A stretch of DNA of 64,000 bases, taken from positions 22,575,001 to 22,639,000 of the forward strand of contig NC_092673.1 of the NCBI RefSeq assembly GCF_964355755.1, written 5' to 3'. The DNA is from Antedon mediterranea. Lineage: Eukaryota; Echinodermata; Crinoidea; Comatulida; Antedonidae. Within the stretch, counting starts at the first letter, position 1. Each line of letters starts with the position of its first letter. The notes beneath the pieces were generated by a model. It made no database searches. It worked only from the letters and a program-made list of their open reading frames with translations, and was not told where the DNA came from. Shown here piece by piece: positions 25,137-37,215 of this stretch. The position numbers and the translations under genes are program-made.

Positions 25137-25446
25137 GTTGAAATATTTTAGGAGACTCATGCAAACAACTAAAAAGCCTAGTCTACACTACAAACACCAG
25201 CAAACAAGTCATTGTACCTGCTGTCTAGGCTGCTGTCTAAACTCTAGCAACTTCAAACTCTTGATTGAACATGAATCACTCTTACCTGGCTTAACTTTGC
25301 AAACTAGATTTGTTTTCTGCAGTTTGCCGAAGTCTGTAAACTGGCCTACACTAGCAAAACTTTGGAAAACACCGAGTTTGCAAACGAAAGTTTGCCAGTG
25401 TACTAGGCTGAAACATTTCAGAAGACTCATGCAGCAAACTAAAACT
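25137..25446. repeat. Region bounded by direct repeats of about 36 bp
   Basis: 25137-25172 and 25407-25442 share GAAATATTTTAGGAGACTCA versus GAAACATTTCAGAAGACTCA, then CAAACTAAA. The interval contains several variants of TACACTAGCAAAACTTTGG and AGTTTGC. It may be a decayed transposable element with internal duplications. The class is unknown. Confidence 0.35.
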
Positions 25447-25559
25447 AGTTTCCGTAGTTTTGGAAAAATGATAGTTGCAGTCATATGAAGAAATGTTTAG
25501 TCTCAAGTAACCAACTTTTGAATACCAAAGAGTTGCAGACAGACACCACAAACCTCTTA

Positions 25560-26904
25560 AAACGGTGGCAAAAAAAAATTTTGATAACAGTTTTCATTGT
25601 TTGATTTTCATCCCTAGATAGGATCCACTGGAGGCTGTTTGTCACATGACTACAAAACGTTTACATTGGATTCACGGACTTCACAAACCACTGGAAGATG
25701 CACGACCTATATTTATTTAATTGTATTACTATTAAGTGTTTCGTTTATTACCATACAATACAAAGAATATAACAATACATATTGTATTATGCACCTAATT
25801 GTAATAGATGCAAATTGACTGAAAATTGATGTTGGTTGAACAAACTGCAGAAATAAAATTCTAAGTGTGTGTTTTCAGAAATCCTCTCTAATACTTTGAA
25901 ATTAAAAAGTAAGGATGTTCATAAATCAATGTCTATATGTCTGATCTCCATATCTGTTAACATTTAATTTCATTATAAGTGGATGCGGAAAAATGTCAAT
26001 GACATTTCATTTAATTTCAAAAATATATCTATCTGGTTTTTTTGTTTGATTACATAATACTGTATTAATCATTTTCGTACGTGTCAGTATGTCAGTAATT
26101 GTACAAAACTCTGTTAGTAGCCCTACGGTGACCTATGGTCACACAGTCACACACACAGTGTTAGATTGTCACTCACTGTGTTGACGGTAGTAGTTTAGCA
26201 TATCGTAAGCTATTGGAAATTAAAAATAAACCAAAACTAACAGAAGCACGTAGATTACAATTTAAAACCCATCGATCAAGTCCATCCCTACAGTTAAGCC
26301 TATCAGTTGAGTCCGCTTTAGAATCCGTTTCATTCATCAAATGTCCTATCACGAGAAGCAGGCCTATCGAAAGCATAGAATTTTCACATTGACAACCATA
26401 GATATTTTTACATGCTTTAATTTATCGGAAGTCAATACAGTCAACATTCGGATCAGCCTAAATCCGTTCTATCTGCTTTTTTTAACAGTAAGGGAGTGTA
26501 AACCGTATGTCAGAAAAGTATAATTAATTCATTGAGAAGGTTTACTCTACAGAAACTGTACTCATTAAGGACATTTCAGGGTGTTTTATGTCGTATAAAT
26601 TCAAAATGATCCATGTCTGCAAACCTAAACGGTAATTGAGGCAAATAATGAGGCAATTTGGTTAAGAAATAATTATTTTGTTGTTGTCTGATTTAAACTT
26701 GTTAAACAGGGTTCAAGTCTCTCACACAATTTGTTTATTTAAATGTGTTAAGCTTATTTATAGTATAGAGCTAACGTTTATGATGGGATTGACGAGAGTG
26801 AGGAGATACTCCAGACGGCAAAGATACATATTATAATGACAAGATACTGAAATAAAGGGAATAAAGAGAATAACAAAACAAATGTCAAGAGATTCTTTTA
26901 CTTT
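25560..26904. other. Non-coding, nothing recognised
   Basis: AT-rich DNA with a short CA-rich stretch at about 26140-26160. No supported gene. Confidence 0.5.
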
Positions 26905-27305
26905 TACTGTAAAAAAAGTGTTTAGATATTAAACACGTATTTTGTAAACACTTTTCCACACATTTACCCTTAAACATGTTTAGATACGAACATGTTTAGG
27001 TTCTAAATACATTCTAAACATGTAGTCTGTATCCAACTCAACACATCAGTGACGTGTTGATTGTTAAACATGAGGTTTTTTAAACGTGTTTAATTCGCCA
27101 TATGTGGAGCTCATGCGGGGAGCTTTTTTCCGCCACAGTAAAATCGTATGCACCTAAACATGTTAACTGAACATAATAGTGTCATGATGACTGCTAAATG
27201 AGTGGATAAAAACATGTAGCTATAAACACGTTTAGATTTTAAACTAAGACATGTAACTACGTGTTTATAAGCTTGTGTTGAAAAAAAAACACTATTTTTA
27301 CAGCG
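26905..27305. mobile_element. MITE with CTGTAAAAA-AGTGTTT inverted ends
   Basis: The left end TACTGTAAAAAAAGTGTTTA and the right end, reverse-complemented (CTGTAAAAATAGTGTTT), form a short terminal inverted repeat. The interior is filled with inverted and direct copies of TAAACATGTTTA and AAACACGT words. Such ends are common in hAT-related MITEs, but no clean 8-bp duplication is visible, so the superfamily is open. Confidence 0.5.
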
Positions 27306-28299
27306 TGGTGTTCCTATTCTTAGTAAACCTTACTATACTTCATAGTCTGTTATATTCTGGTATCTTGTGTAAATCGAAAAATAAAAAATGAAAAGACAGT
27401 CAAACGTATTTTTCAATTAACATAAGTAGTAATCTACACCCCCATGTATAAATCGTATCAATCTTGCAGTGTAAAGTTACAAACTATTATGCAGACTAAA
27501 TTCTATATTATATTTTATAAATCAACCAACAAAATGCACTCTATGTTGCCAAAAGACCAACATGTACCAATACAGATATTCCAATATGTAATTTAATAGG
27601 AAAAAAAGTTCAACATTTACAACCTTACCAAATTGTTTTATTTAATAAAGGTTTTGAAAGAAACAAAAAGTACATTGGCCAGTAAAGAAGGGGAAGTATT
27701 TGAGTCTATAAGTTATCTGGAATTAGTTTAAGGGGCATCACTATTAAAGATCCTACTGTATAATGACAATGTAAACCTTTTGTGCCGAAAGCGTTCAGAT
27801 TCAGTGAACCATATAAATGAGAATTAAATTTGCGTCTGCATTGAATTGAACATTACTTTTGTATACAAATGTTATACTGCTACTGTGATTAGGCCTATGT
27901 GGTAATGTTGTTATATTCCCCTATATTATTCTTTACCTTTAACTATATCATAAAATAATGATTCACATTCAACGTGATTAGCTTCTAGTACACGTGTATT
28001 TATTAAGTCCAGCGATGATATAAGAAAGGCAAATTCACATGAGAATTGAGTCGTATCGTATGTTTTATAGTGTAATTATATCACTTTGGTATACATTGTT
28101 CGAATTCAATCCTATCAGAGGATTTCGATAGAAAACCTTTTACCAACTATTTGAGAAGACACATGAATAATGATTAAATGATTTCTTTTCATAAATAAAT
28201 ATCGGTCTATAAAAAAAACCACGACGAAAAAATGAATCAATCAAGGCTTTAAATTGGATTAGCAATATTGAACACATCTTGTTGTAGGCGCTACGTCAA
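27306..28299. other. Non-coding spacer
   Basis: Nothing recognised. The far end may belong to the LINE 5' untranslated region. Confidence 0.4.
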
Positions 28300-28588
28300 T
28301 CGAGACCATTGGTGATTAAAATGAAAGGAACATACAGTAGCGTTTTATTGTGAGTAAAAAACAAACAACAATTTGATATCCTACAGTGAATTTTCCACTT
28401 TTAATGAATATTTAATCGAGAAGCGATGCGAGTAAGACGTGTCGAATAATCGCTCCTGGAAATCAAACATTTCACGTGTCACACCAGCTGAATGCATTGT
28501 TACACATAGTCGCAACCTACGTTTACTATTGTTCATTTACCTCAAGGAATTTTGTTTACTCGATTTCAGTGTTTTATTTGCCCGCAAC

Positions 28589-29413
28589 ATGGGCGGTGGT
28601 AAGCCAAAGGGAGGACAGAGGGACGATTCGCCTGCAGCCAGGCCACGTCGTAACAAAAAAGAGGCTGAAGGAAAAGGCATCCCTTGCCTTGAAGATAAGT
28701 TAGATAAGTCCAATTGCGACATAGACTCTAAGGAAATCGCTGGCATTATCCAATCTGAATTGAAACTCTTATTTGATGGCAAATCGGACATATTGGATAA
28801 CTTAGCGAAACAAATAACATCGATGATCAAGGACCAACTGGCTGAGCATATTATGCAAATTGTTAGTAAAGCCACTATGGATGCTCTTAGATTTGAACTT
28901 GACGAGTCGAATGATCGCATGAAGAAAATGGAACAGGAAATCGAGGACATTAGGGAATCACTGGATGAAAGTGAACAATATTCCAGGAGGAACTGTTTGG
29001 TGATACACGGACTGGAAGAGAAAGTAGGTGAGAATACCGATAATATTGTTACACAATTATTTAGTTCTAAGATGAACCTTACGGTGAATCATAATGACAT
29101 TGATAGGAGTCACAGACTAGGCCCCAAGAAACCAAGTAACGGCAAGCCCCGGGGAGTTATTGTGAAGTTCGCTCAATACAATAAAAGAAATGAAGTTTAT
29201 AAAGCAAAAAGAAAACTGAAAGGTACCGATACCTTTATACACGAGAACCTAACAATGAAAAGGATGAAATTGTTAAGAACCATCAAAACCCAGCATAATT
29301 CCGCCTTGACCGCAGTCTGGACCCAAGATGGACGCATACATGTACTAACTAAGAATAATAAGAAGATTGTCGTAACAAAATTTTCCGATCTCAACAAACT
29401 GCATTCCACCTAA
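28589..29413 (+). CDS. LINE ORF1 protein (coiled coil plus nucleic-acid-binding domain)
   Basis: 274 codons from ATG at 28589 (context CAACATGG, a good initiator). The frame is open further upstream but without an ATG. Residues 1-30 are basic and glycine-rich (MGGGKPKGGQ, ARPRRNKK). About 100-130 form a charged coiled coil (DESNDRMKKMEQEIEDIRES). After it comes SRRNCLVIHGLEE, then DIDRSHRLGP, VKFAQYNKRNEVYKAKRKL and IHENLTMKR, the order seen in ORF1p-type RRM plus C-terminal domains of LINEs. Such proteins coat the element's RNA and help target-primed reverse transcription. It lies 263 bp before ORF2. Confidence 0.85.
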   Translation: MGGGKPKGGQRDDSPAARPRRNKKEAEGKGIPCLEDKLDKSNCDIDSKEIAGIIQSELKLLFDGKSDILDNLAKQITSMIKDQLAEHIMQIVSKATMDALRFELDESNDRMKKMEQEIEDIRESLDESEQYSRRNCLVIHGLEEKVGENTDNIVTQLFSSKMNLTVNHNDIDRSHRLGPKKPSNGKPRGVIVKFAQYNKRNEVYKAKRKLKGTDTFIHENLTMKRMKLLRTIKTQHNSALTAVWTQDGRIHVLTKNNKKIVVTKFSDLNKLHST

Positions 29414-29676
29414 TTCACCGTGTGGTAGTACATTAAATGTGAAATTGTGAGATTTCTTGTTTTTGCCCTGAAACCAGAATTTTAACTATTGTATACATTA
29501 TAGACTGCATTAACTGTTTGGTGTGTGTGCTTTATTGTGATTCTTTTTATTGTAAATTGTGTTTTTTTTTTTTATTGTATTGCTAACCTGCCGGTTTTTA
29601 GTCATTTATTTGAACGCCATTTTGCTTAACAGCTTTGGTGAATTGATTGTATTTTGTTCTTTTCCAATACTACTTT

Positions 29677-32670
29677 ATGAGCACGACTCTATATGAAAAT
29701 AAATCGAGTCCTACACATTCCTTAGATTGCTTTGAAAGTGACGAGGCTGGTTTATGCAAATATTTCACTCCAACACAACTAAATGAGCTACAGGCGCAAA
29801 TTGATAACGATGGTATCTTTACAACGTTACACATGAATGCACGTAGTCTTCCAAAACACTTCGACGAAATTAGCATTATGTTAGATACCATAGGTCGTGC
29901 GTTTGATGTACTTGGTTTCTCGGAAACCTGGATAAATAAGAACACGCCAATTGACTTATTAAATATCAATGGATACAATATGTACACTTGTAATAGAGAA
30001 GGTAGAGTCGGTGGTGGAGTTTGTCTATATTTAAAAGAACAAATCAACACCGTAACACGTGATGATTTTGTATTTAATGATAACTCCATTGATTCACTTT
30101 TTCTAGAAATAATAAACACAAACGGCAAAAATACTATTGTAGGTATGTTGTATCGACCACCAAATTCAAACGTCAACTCATTTAACTCTGATCTGGAAGA
30201 AATCTTACATAAACTTAATCGCGAAAACAAAAACTGCTATATCTTAGGAGATTTTAATCAAGACTTATTAAAATATGACATTCAAAAAACAACACAGGAA
30301 TTCACAAACATTATTTACTCAACATCTTTTAGTCCATTAATCAACTTACCCACCAGAATTACATCGTCTTCTGCTACAATTTTAGATAATATTATTACAA
30401 ATGATGATAACATTTCGCATTGTGGAGTAATAGTCACTGACATTACCGATCATCTACCCATTTTCATGACAACACACTTGTCATTAAATACTAACACACA
30501 AGCTCCAATTACAAAACAAAAAATAATTAATGATACAACATTAAATAACTTGCTTATTGCTATTTCTAATGAGGATTGGGGTGAACTATATTTATGCACA
30601 GATACCAATACATCATATAACCTATTTATTAAAAAACTATCCAATCTCATAGATAATAACATACCTACAAAAAGTAATAAGCCAAATGGTAATACAAAGA
30701 AAAAACCATGGATCACAACAGGAATTTTGATTTCAATAAAAAAGAAAAATAAACTTTATAAAAAATACCTTAAAAACCCAACACAATTATTAAAAAATAT
30801 ATATAAAAAGTACAAAAATAAATTAACTCATTTAATTAGAATTCGGAAAAAACAATATTATTCCAAAAAACTGGATGCAGCTCGACACGATTCAAAGCAA
30901 ACATGGAAAGTTTTAAATGAAGTTCTAAATAGAAAAAAATCGAGTGTTAAGCCAAATGAGGTAATTAACCATAGTAATAAAACTTTGGTATGTGATCCAA
31001 AAGGTATGTCTGACGCTTTTAATGACTTCTTCTCCAACATTGGAAATGAATTAGCAAACAAAATACCAAATGTAAACAATTCTGACTTTAAACAATATAT
31101 GAAAGAGAGTCAATCCCAATCCATATTTTTCAATCCTACGAATGAAGAAGAGGTCATTGAAATAGTTAGTCAAATCAAAAATTCAAATTCAGAAGGTGTT
31201 GATAACTTAAGTAATCGCATTCTAAAACATATTATTGCTGCTGTGGCATCTCCTCTTGTACATATCTTTAACCTCTCTCTTGAGACAGGCATGGTCCCTG
31301 ATAGTATGAAAGTAGCTAGAGTAGTTCCAATTTTTAAATCTGGCAATAAAAGTGACGTCAGTAATTATAGGCCGATCTCTATTCTGCCTACCGCTTCAAA
31401 AATTCTTGAAAAAATTGTTCAAATTAGAGTAAATAATTATATCACAAAGTTTAACATCCTTAATAATGCACAATATGGTTTCAGAAAAAACAGTTCTACT
31501 TTTATGGCCGTTATAGATCTGGTTGAACGAATAACCGATGCGCTTGATAAGAAAAAAAATACCATCGGAATATTTATTGATTTGTCAAAAGCGTTTGACA
31601 CCATCAACCATGATATACTTCTTAAAAAATTGGAACACTATGGCATAAGAGGCACGGCCCTTAAATGGTTTAGAAACTATATTAATGGAAGGAAACAATT
31701 TACGTCTATTGATAACACAAGTTCGTGTTTGATGGATATAAATTGCGGTGTACCACAGGGTTCAATTCTGGGGCCTCTACTTTTTATTTTGTACATTAAC
31801 GATGTATTTAATTGCTCAAACTCGTTATCTTTTGTTTTATTTGCTGACGACACAAACATATCTGCATCTCACGAAAACTTGGATACGCTCATAGAACTAG
31901 TTAATGGTGAACTAAAAAATGTTTCGGATTGGTTCATGTGCAATAAACTATCAATCAACGTTAAAAAAACTAATTACATAATTTTCCGCAATCAGCGAAA
32001 TCCAAGTAATTTAGAGAATGTAAATATTTATGTCAACAATAAAAGAATAGATAGAGTTAAATCGACTAAATTCCTTGGAGTACATATTGATGAATTTCTC
32101 ACATATAAGAACCACATCAATGTTACAGCTAGGAAAATATCTCGATATGTAGGCATACTATATAAAGTAAGACATTTTTTACCAACCTATGCTCTCTGGA
32201 CAATATACAAATCACTCATTGAACCAGTATTAAATTATTGCAACATAATATGGTGTAGCACATTTCCAAGTTATTTAGATGAGTTATTTAAACTCCAGAA
32301 AAGGGCATTACGAGCTATAACATGGTCAAAGTTTAATGATTCAATGACTGAATGTTTCTATAAATTTAAACTTCTTAAAATTGCGGATATCAATAAGTAC
32401 CAAATTGGGCTTTTCATGTATAATGTTACTACTAATCAGGACGTGCGTTTTTCATCGCTCTTTATTAAAAATGGTTCTTACCATAATTATAATACAAGAT
32501 CTAAAGACAAAATGAGACTCAGAAAACGTAATCGTACTTCTACTAGTTTTACTGTGTCATGTGTGGGACCCAAATTGTGGAATGACTTGAATTACGAACT
32601 ACAAAGTACCAACTCAATATGTATATTTAAATCATTGTTTAAAGAACATTTATTATCATATTACAAATAA
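29677..32670 (+). CDS. LINE ORF2: AP-like endonuclease and reverse transcriptase
   Basis: 997 codons from ATG at 29677; the open frame reaches back to about 29647 but only with TTG. The N-terminal endonuclease shows N54 (MNARSL), E83 (SETW), GDFN at 191-194 and DHLP at 258-261, the catalytic layout of APE-type LINE nucleases. The reverse transcriptase has VVPIFKSG and NYRPISILP, SKAFDTINH near residue 639, GVPQGSILGPLLF, and FADD at 722-725, the two-aspartate catalytic motif. After the thumb there is a C-terminal region without an RNase H domain. Length and motifs fit the CR1/L2/Jockey group. The enzyme nicks target DNA and copies the element RNA into it. All key residues are intact. Confidence 0.92.
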   Translation: MSTTLYENKSSPTHSLDCFESDEAGLCKYFTPTQLNELQAQIDNDGIFTTLHMNARSLPKHFDEISIMLDTIGRAFDVLGFSETWINKNTPIDLLNINGYNMYTCNREGRVGGGVCLYLKEQINTVTRDDFVFNDNSIDSLFLEIINTNGKNTIVGMLYRPPNSNVNSFNSDLEEILHKLNRENKNCYILGDFNQDLLKYDIQKTTQEFTNIIYSTSFSPLINLPTRITSSSATILDNIITNDDNISHCGVIVTDITDHLPIFMTTHLSLNTNTQAPITKQKIINDTTLNNLLIAISNEDWGELYLCTDTNTSYNLFIKKLSNLIDNNIPTKSNKPNGNTKKKPWITTGILISIKKKNKLYKKYLKNPTQLLKNIYKKYKNKLTHLIRIRKKQYYSKKLDAARHDSKQTWKVLNEVLNRKKSSVKPNEVINHSNKTLVCDPKGMSDAFNDFFSNIGNELANKIPNVNNSDFKQYMKESQSQSIFFNPTNEEEVIEIVSQIKNSNSEGVDNLSNRILKHIIAAVASPLVHIFNLSLETGMVPDSMKVARVVPIFKSGNKSDVSNYRPISILPTASKILEKIVQIRVNNYITKFNILNNAQYGFRKNSSTFMAVIDLVERITDALDKKKNTIGIFIDLSKAFDTINHDILLKKLEHYGIRGTALKWFRNYINGRKQFTSIDNTSSCLMDINCGVPQGSILGPLLFILYINDVFNCSNSLSFVLFADDTNISASHENLDTLIELVNGELKNVSDWFMCNKLSINVKKTNYIIFRNQRNPSNLENVNIYVNNKRIDRVKSTKFLGVHIDEFLTYKNHINVTARKISRYVGILYKVRHFLPTYALWTIYKSLIEPVLNYCNIIWCSTFPSYLDELFKLQKRALRAITWSKFNDSMTECFYKFKLLKIADINKYQIGLFMYNVTTNQDVRFSSLFIKNGSYHNYNTRSKDKMRLRKRNRTSTSFTVSCVGPKLWNDLNYELQSTNSICIFKSLFKEHLLSYYK

Positions 32671-32882
32671 TTTTAAAAATAATACTTGTTGCAGGATTTA
32701 GCTTTTTTTATTATTTATGTTTTAGTTTTTTAGGCTAGTTTTTAGGGACTTAGGGGGACACAACTAATCAAGCTCTTTTGAGTTTTTATGTGTTTCCTTT
32801 TCATCTTTTTTATGTTCTCATATTTTGTTGTTGTATATTTTCATGATTGAGGATGAATAAAGAATATTTGAATTTGAATCCT

Positions 32883-33000
32883 GTTTTTAGTCGCGTGCAA
32901 ACGCGACTCTACAGCTTACTATGTCGATCGGTCGGTTGGCCGGAAACACTAACTTAAATTTGCGCACGCGACCGCAGCCATGCATATGGCCTTGTTTCTT
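32883..33000 (+). repeat. Dispersed GGTC-core repeat, copy 2 (short form)
   Basis: Starts TTTTTAGTCGCGTG with a small palindrome (CGCGTGCAAACGCG), then CTCTACAGCTTACTATGTCG, a short GGTC run, AAACACTAACTTAAATTTGC, ACGCGACCGCAGCCATG and GGCCTTGTTT. It has the same two ends as the 43706-45441 element but lacks its middle. Confidence 0.7.
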
Positions 33001-33169
33001 TTTATATTTTGAATTTTATATAACGATTTTTCTTTCATATCATAGAAATGTAAAACTGCCTGTAAGCAATGTATGAAAATCTTTTAGAAACAAAGATGTA
33101 TCACAGTTGCAAGATGTGTAAAACATGGATGTTGTGGACGTTTCTATGTGAGTAATCAAATCTTAAGCT

Positions 33170-33293
33170 AGCTCTGTCAAAACAAATATGGTAGTGATAT
33201 GCCCAAATATGGTAGTGACATGATATCATCGTCTCCATATATTAACACATCACATTTTTTGTCACACAAAGTTTGATAGTGTAGACAGAGCTT
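33170..33293 (-). mobile_element. MITE, AGCTCTGTCTACACTATC family, copy 1
   Basis: AGCTCTGTC at one end and GACAGAGCT at the other form a short inverted repeat. The body (ATCACTACCATATTTG, ATGTGACAAAAAATGTGATG in minus sense) recurs in the other orientation at 40434-40560. Non-coding. Confidence 0.6.
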
Positions 33294-33500
33294 TAAGTCT
33301 GCTTTCCATTAGTTGAATATTCGCACGAACTCAGTGTTTTCGCAGAGAAAAAACACTATCTACTATATTAAAAATTCAGAATTCGTCACATAGAAAGGTA
33401 TTCAGAAGATAGAAATATATGAATACGCATGCGCATTTAAGTGTGAATTCCACTATTTTACATATAGTGGAAAATTGACTTTATTTTTAATTTGTTCCAG

Positions 33501-36500
33501 AATTTGCTTTAGGGGAATAGTGACTATACAGACCTGTATATTATCTGATTTTTCCATTGATACTTCGATTTGTTTTAGGGCAGGCACCTTTCTCATTTTT
33601 GCCTATCTGCAATGCTATTGCAAAATAGAAACTAGTTTTACACTTGTTTTGGCTAGAAATAATGCTAAATTAAGTATCGGAAAGATTCAACCACCACAAT
33701 TATCATCAATTCAAACTTTTATCTCAAATTCGAATATTCTTCTTCGCAATCTAAAAGTTAATTTCCACCCAATTATCGGTACTGTATCTAGATTTCTCCA
33801 GTATTATAGGGAAATTCCGTAATACAGACACCACATGTGATAAATACTGAATATTCCTATGATACTAGGCAAATATTGTCTTATGTATCATCATTGGAAA
33901 ACTAATTAATAGATGAAAACTAATGTAATTATCATATTATCATTATATATCTATGCTAACATTATGATTATTTTTTTTTGTACAGTTGCATTATCTTGTA
34001 AGCTTTCGACTGCCAGTAATAAGATCAATCCAGACTCTAATTCATTTACATTATCACCTGTTATTGGCAAATTATATAGCACAACAGCAAAGCTACAATT
34101 AAACGGATTAAAATTAGCTGCTGCTGCTGATGATGATATTTCTGTGAATAATACCTTATTACTAGATGCTTTACCGATGCCAATAAGCGGATGCAAAGGT
34201 ATCGTATCAGTTATTACAATTGCTAGGATTTTCTCAGTTTCTATATTAGGCTACAACGAAAATCATTTGTTCTCACTTCACTGGCCAGGTGCAGCCAAAC
34301 CATATCTATTATTAATATATTGCAAGAATTATTGATCTACAGTTTCCCCCCAATGTTGAATAATTTTTGTTTTGCAATTTCTTTTATCAACGAGAGAATA
34401 GTTCAAATTAGGCTACTCAGTAAAATCATATTAATTTTTGTGCGAACAAAAAAATGCTTTGTTTGTTTACCGTCATTAGCTTGAACAACCAAATACTGAA
34501 CAAATTCTGATTTTATAGCAGAATGTTTTTTTTCTGTATTTTACCATAGAGATAATCCTGTTAAAAAAAATTCATTTAGCTAAATATCTGAAATTCATGC
34601 CTATAACTGTTCTTTAAATGATCACATTATATTTTAAATGTGTAACTTTAATTTGAACTAAATACACTTTACAGTTATCATGCATATTTAACTTGAAATT
34701 CTTTACTAAAAAACAACAAAAAATGAAAGTAGATGTATCACTACAAAGTCCAGCCTATATTGTCTATTTAGATTGTCTATTTGCTAAAATTGTCTACTCA
34801 CGACAAATGGTTTCAAAACGATTTAACGTATAAGCCAATGTATTCAAGCAATCAGTTACAATCAATGCGGTGATTAAGTACAGTTGGCAAAGATGCGACC
34901 AAATTAATTGATGTAAAGTGCACTTTCCTGCTTTGTCGGATTTCGCCATCTTACAATCATAACTGTACTGAGTAAATTAAATGAGTTTGGAAATAATGTG
35001 TTGTTCTTTCACGGCCTATTGATCGAATACCATGATCTCACAGTAAAATTGAGCATACATTTTTGTTTAAAGAATTCTCAGTAACACAAAATCTTTCTTT
35101 TTTAAGATCCTTGGAAAAAAGCTTCTCTTAGTCTTTCAAATACATCAACTTTAACTGATATGGATGTTTCAGAGGCGCCACATTTCTCTCACTTACAATC
35201 TAGCGGCACCGTACAAGACCTGCACTTTTGTACATGGAAAACGGACGAGTATCGAAAACGGTTTGCCTGGAGCCACGAAAACTATTGCTTTATTGTTTTT
35301 ATAAGTATTGATGTTGATGTAGATAAAATTTGTCCGGATAATTTTTACAAAGGTAATTATTTAGAATATCGTATTAACTATTTGCTCAATTAAGTGTCTT
35401 TTCTGAAACGAATAGTGACCCACAGTTGGCAGCAAATAAACGCGTTGAATCTCTGAGTGTCACTACTTGTTTGACTGAGTCTGAGTATTTTTTTTTCACC
35501 CAAAACCCAAAAAATCATAAAAATATATATTAACTTAAGTAAAAAAGTACGAAATAAAAAATTACTACGTGTCACTGTCAACAAATACCTTCTATACCCA
35601 TAAACTGAAAAAGAAGTACAGGACAACACGTGTACAGGAAACAGGACAAAAACCTGTTATGAAGACTCTCTTTATATCTATACTCTATACAGGGAGTTGT
35701 TAATTACAACTCCCTGCTCTATATATATTTCTCAATGATTCTTTACTCCATGATTTCAGAAAAGCTTACACATAAGCACTGCAACACATGTCAACTTTAA
35801 CTTAATGTGAATTCAATAATAGGTAAACAAGCCATTAAATATTGAAACAGCAAACGTTTCTATTTTCAGACACATTATTTAATGAATATCACACTTTTGA
35901 ATTGTCATCATGGTCAACGCGTATCGTTATGGACAGATGTTGTAGAGAGGTGAATTCTACTTCGAAGCCACCAAGCCTCACACCGCCCTTCTACCTGCTG
36001 TCTAATAGAGATGAGTCATGCCCAACGATAGAGGGCAGTGATATATCAATTGAAATAATGAGATTTCAGGAAAGTTATAAGGTGAAAAGTATAAAGCTAT
36101 GTTACTATGAAAAAGGCAAGTTTACAAAAAGAAGTTTGTTTGTTACAAACACATTCTCTCCCTTCATCAAGCAACTTACTTACTTCATGATCCGATCCAG
36201 CCGTCAAATATTCAACCACCTTCTAAACATATTCTTCCATCAAATCAATATAATTATTATGTTCACTATTTATTATACAAAAGCCTTTATTAACTATTTC
36301 AAGTGAAATCAATATAACTTTTATAGAGCCTAACGTTTTTTCCAGATTCTTCATGGACATTTGAACAAAAGCTGGAACTGGGAGTCTATATAATCGTACT
36401 GGGGACACCCACTACAACTTTACTAATAGTATGTCTGTGTCAAATCAGGACACGCACAAACAAGAGGAAATTTGCATACAGTCAAAGGTAAGCACAAGAA

Positions 36501-37215
36501 CGGAGAAAATGGATCAAACATAATATGGTAGGTCTACTAGTAGGCCTAAGAAATCAATGCAATGGATCCAGAAATTGGGTGTATAATAACCCGACATATT
36601 TATAAAGAATAACAGACTAATATTAATATATATAACATTTAAAATTCAGAATTAAATAAAACTTGTGTAAAGTATAGTACCCCTTATAAACCAACTTTAA
36701 CTATATATTTTTTTCAGAGGATTTTCGTCAAACAATACACAGGCATCCATTATGTTTAGACAGTCGACACATTCTCCACAAATGAAACATCAACCCTCGT
36801 CTAGCTCATTAAATGAGCGTAAGGTAGGAGTATTTTGGTTTATGTTTTTCACTCAAATAATATAATACTGATTTTGAGTAGGCAGAGGTTGTTAAAAAAG
36901 TATTTACAAGTATAACAAATCCGACTAGCACTATCAATTAATACTAGTTTAGTGTTCTCTGTCCAGACGTCGTAGCCTAACCGTTTCACTGAAATATAAT
37001 TATGTTTTTTATAGGGTTGTAAAGCTTCGACCAAATTTTGAATCCGGTGTTGGTATTTTGATATGACTGATGAAATGTTCACCTCACTTTTTAATGGCTA
37101 TAATGCACGCTCAGCATTTTGAAAATGAATTTCTTTTCTCTTTTTGCAAAAGCAAAATTCTCAGGCCGGCCTTTCTTCCATGGTAGAGAAAATTCGATGG
37201 TCGTCGATCTATTGA
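33501..37215 (+). CDS. Single-pass membrane protein, multi-exon (5' incomplete; possibly ZP-like)
   Basis: Exons joined by splice phase: 33501-33778 (weak), 33986-34198, 35107-35352, 35870-36115, 36346-36487, 36718-36823 and 37165-37215 (TGA; last exon tentative). The extracellular exons all join in phase 1. The 35870-36115 exon ends AAAG|GCAAGT, a GC donor that restores the frame; no GT donor there fits as well. The exon before it has NYCFIVFISIDVDVD. The next reads STRIVMDRCCREVNS, then PPFYLLSNRDESCP and ISIEIMRFQES, resembling the C-terminal half of a ZP domain (weak match, seen by eye). A transmembrane helix follows (LGVYIIVLGTPTTTLLIVCL), then a basic stop-transfer and a Ser-rich tail of about 70 residues. 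The signal peptide and first exons are not found and may lie before the LINE. The reading frame is well supported; the function is not. Confidence 0.5.

Larger units (their letters stand above)
28300..32882 (+). mobile_element. Apparently full-length CR1/L2-group LINE
   Basis: Two open reading frames in the usual order (RNA-binding ORF1, endonuclease/reverse transcriptase ORF2), then a 3' untranslated region ending AATAAAGAATATTTGAATTTGAAT. There is no poly(A) tail, only a short tail of TTTGAA type as in CR1-like elements. Both frames are free of stops and frameshifts, so the copy is young and could still encode its proteins. The 5' boundary near 28300 is a guess; no target duplication was found. 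The GGTC-core repeat begins directly after it. Confidence 0.85.

Noticed and set aside
28439-28588. Extended N-terminus of LINE ORF1
   Set aside because: The upstream frame has no ATG (it begins at GTG); the first ATG, in good context, is 28589.
33913-34335. Reading the whole 140-codon frame as one protein
   Set aside because: Only 33986-34198 is bounded by good splice sites and joins in phase with the next exon; the outer parts are intronic.
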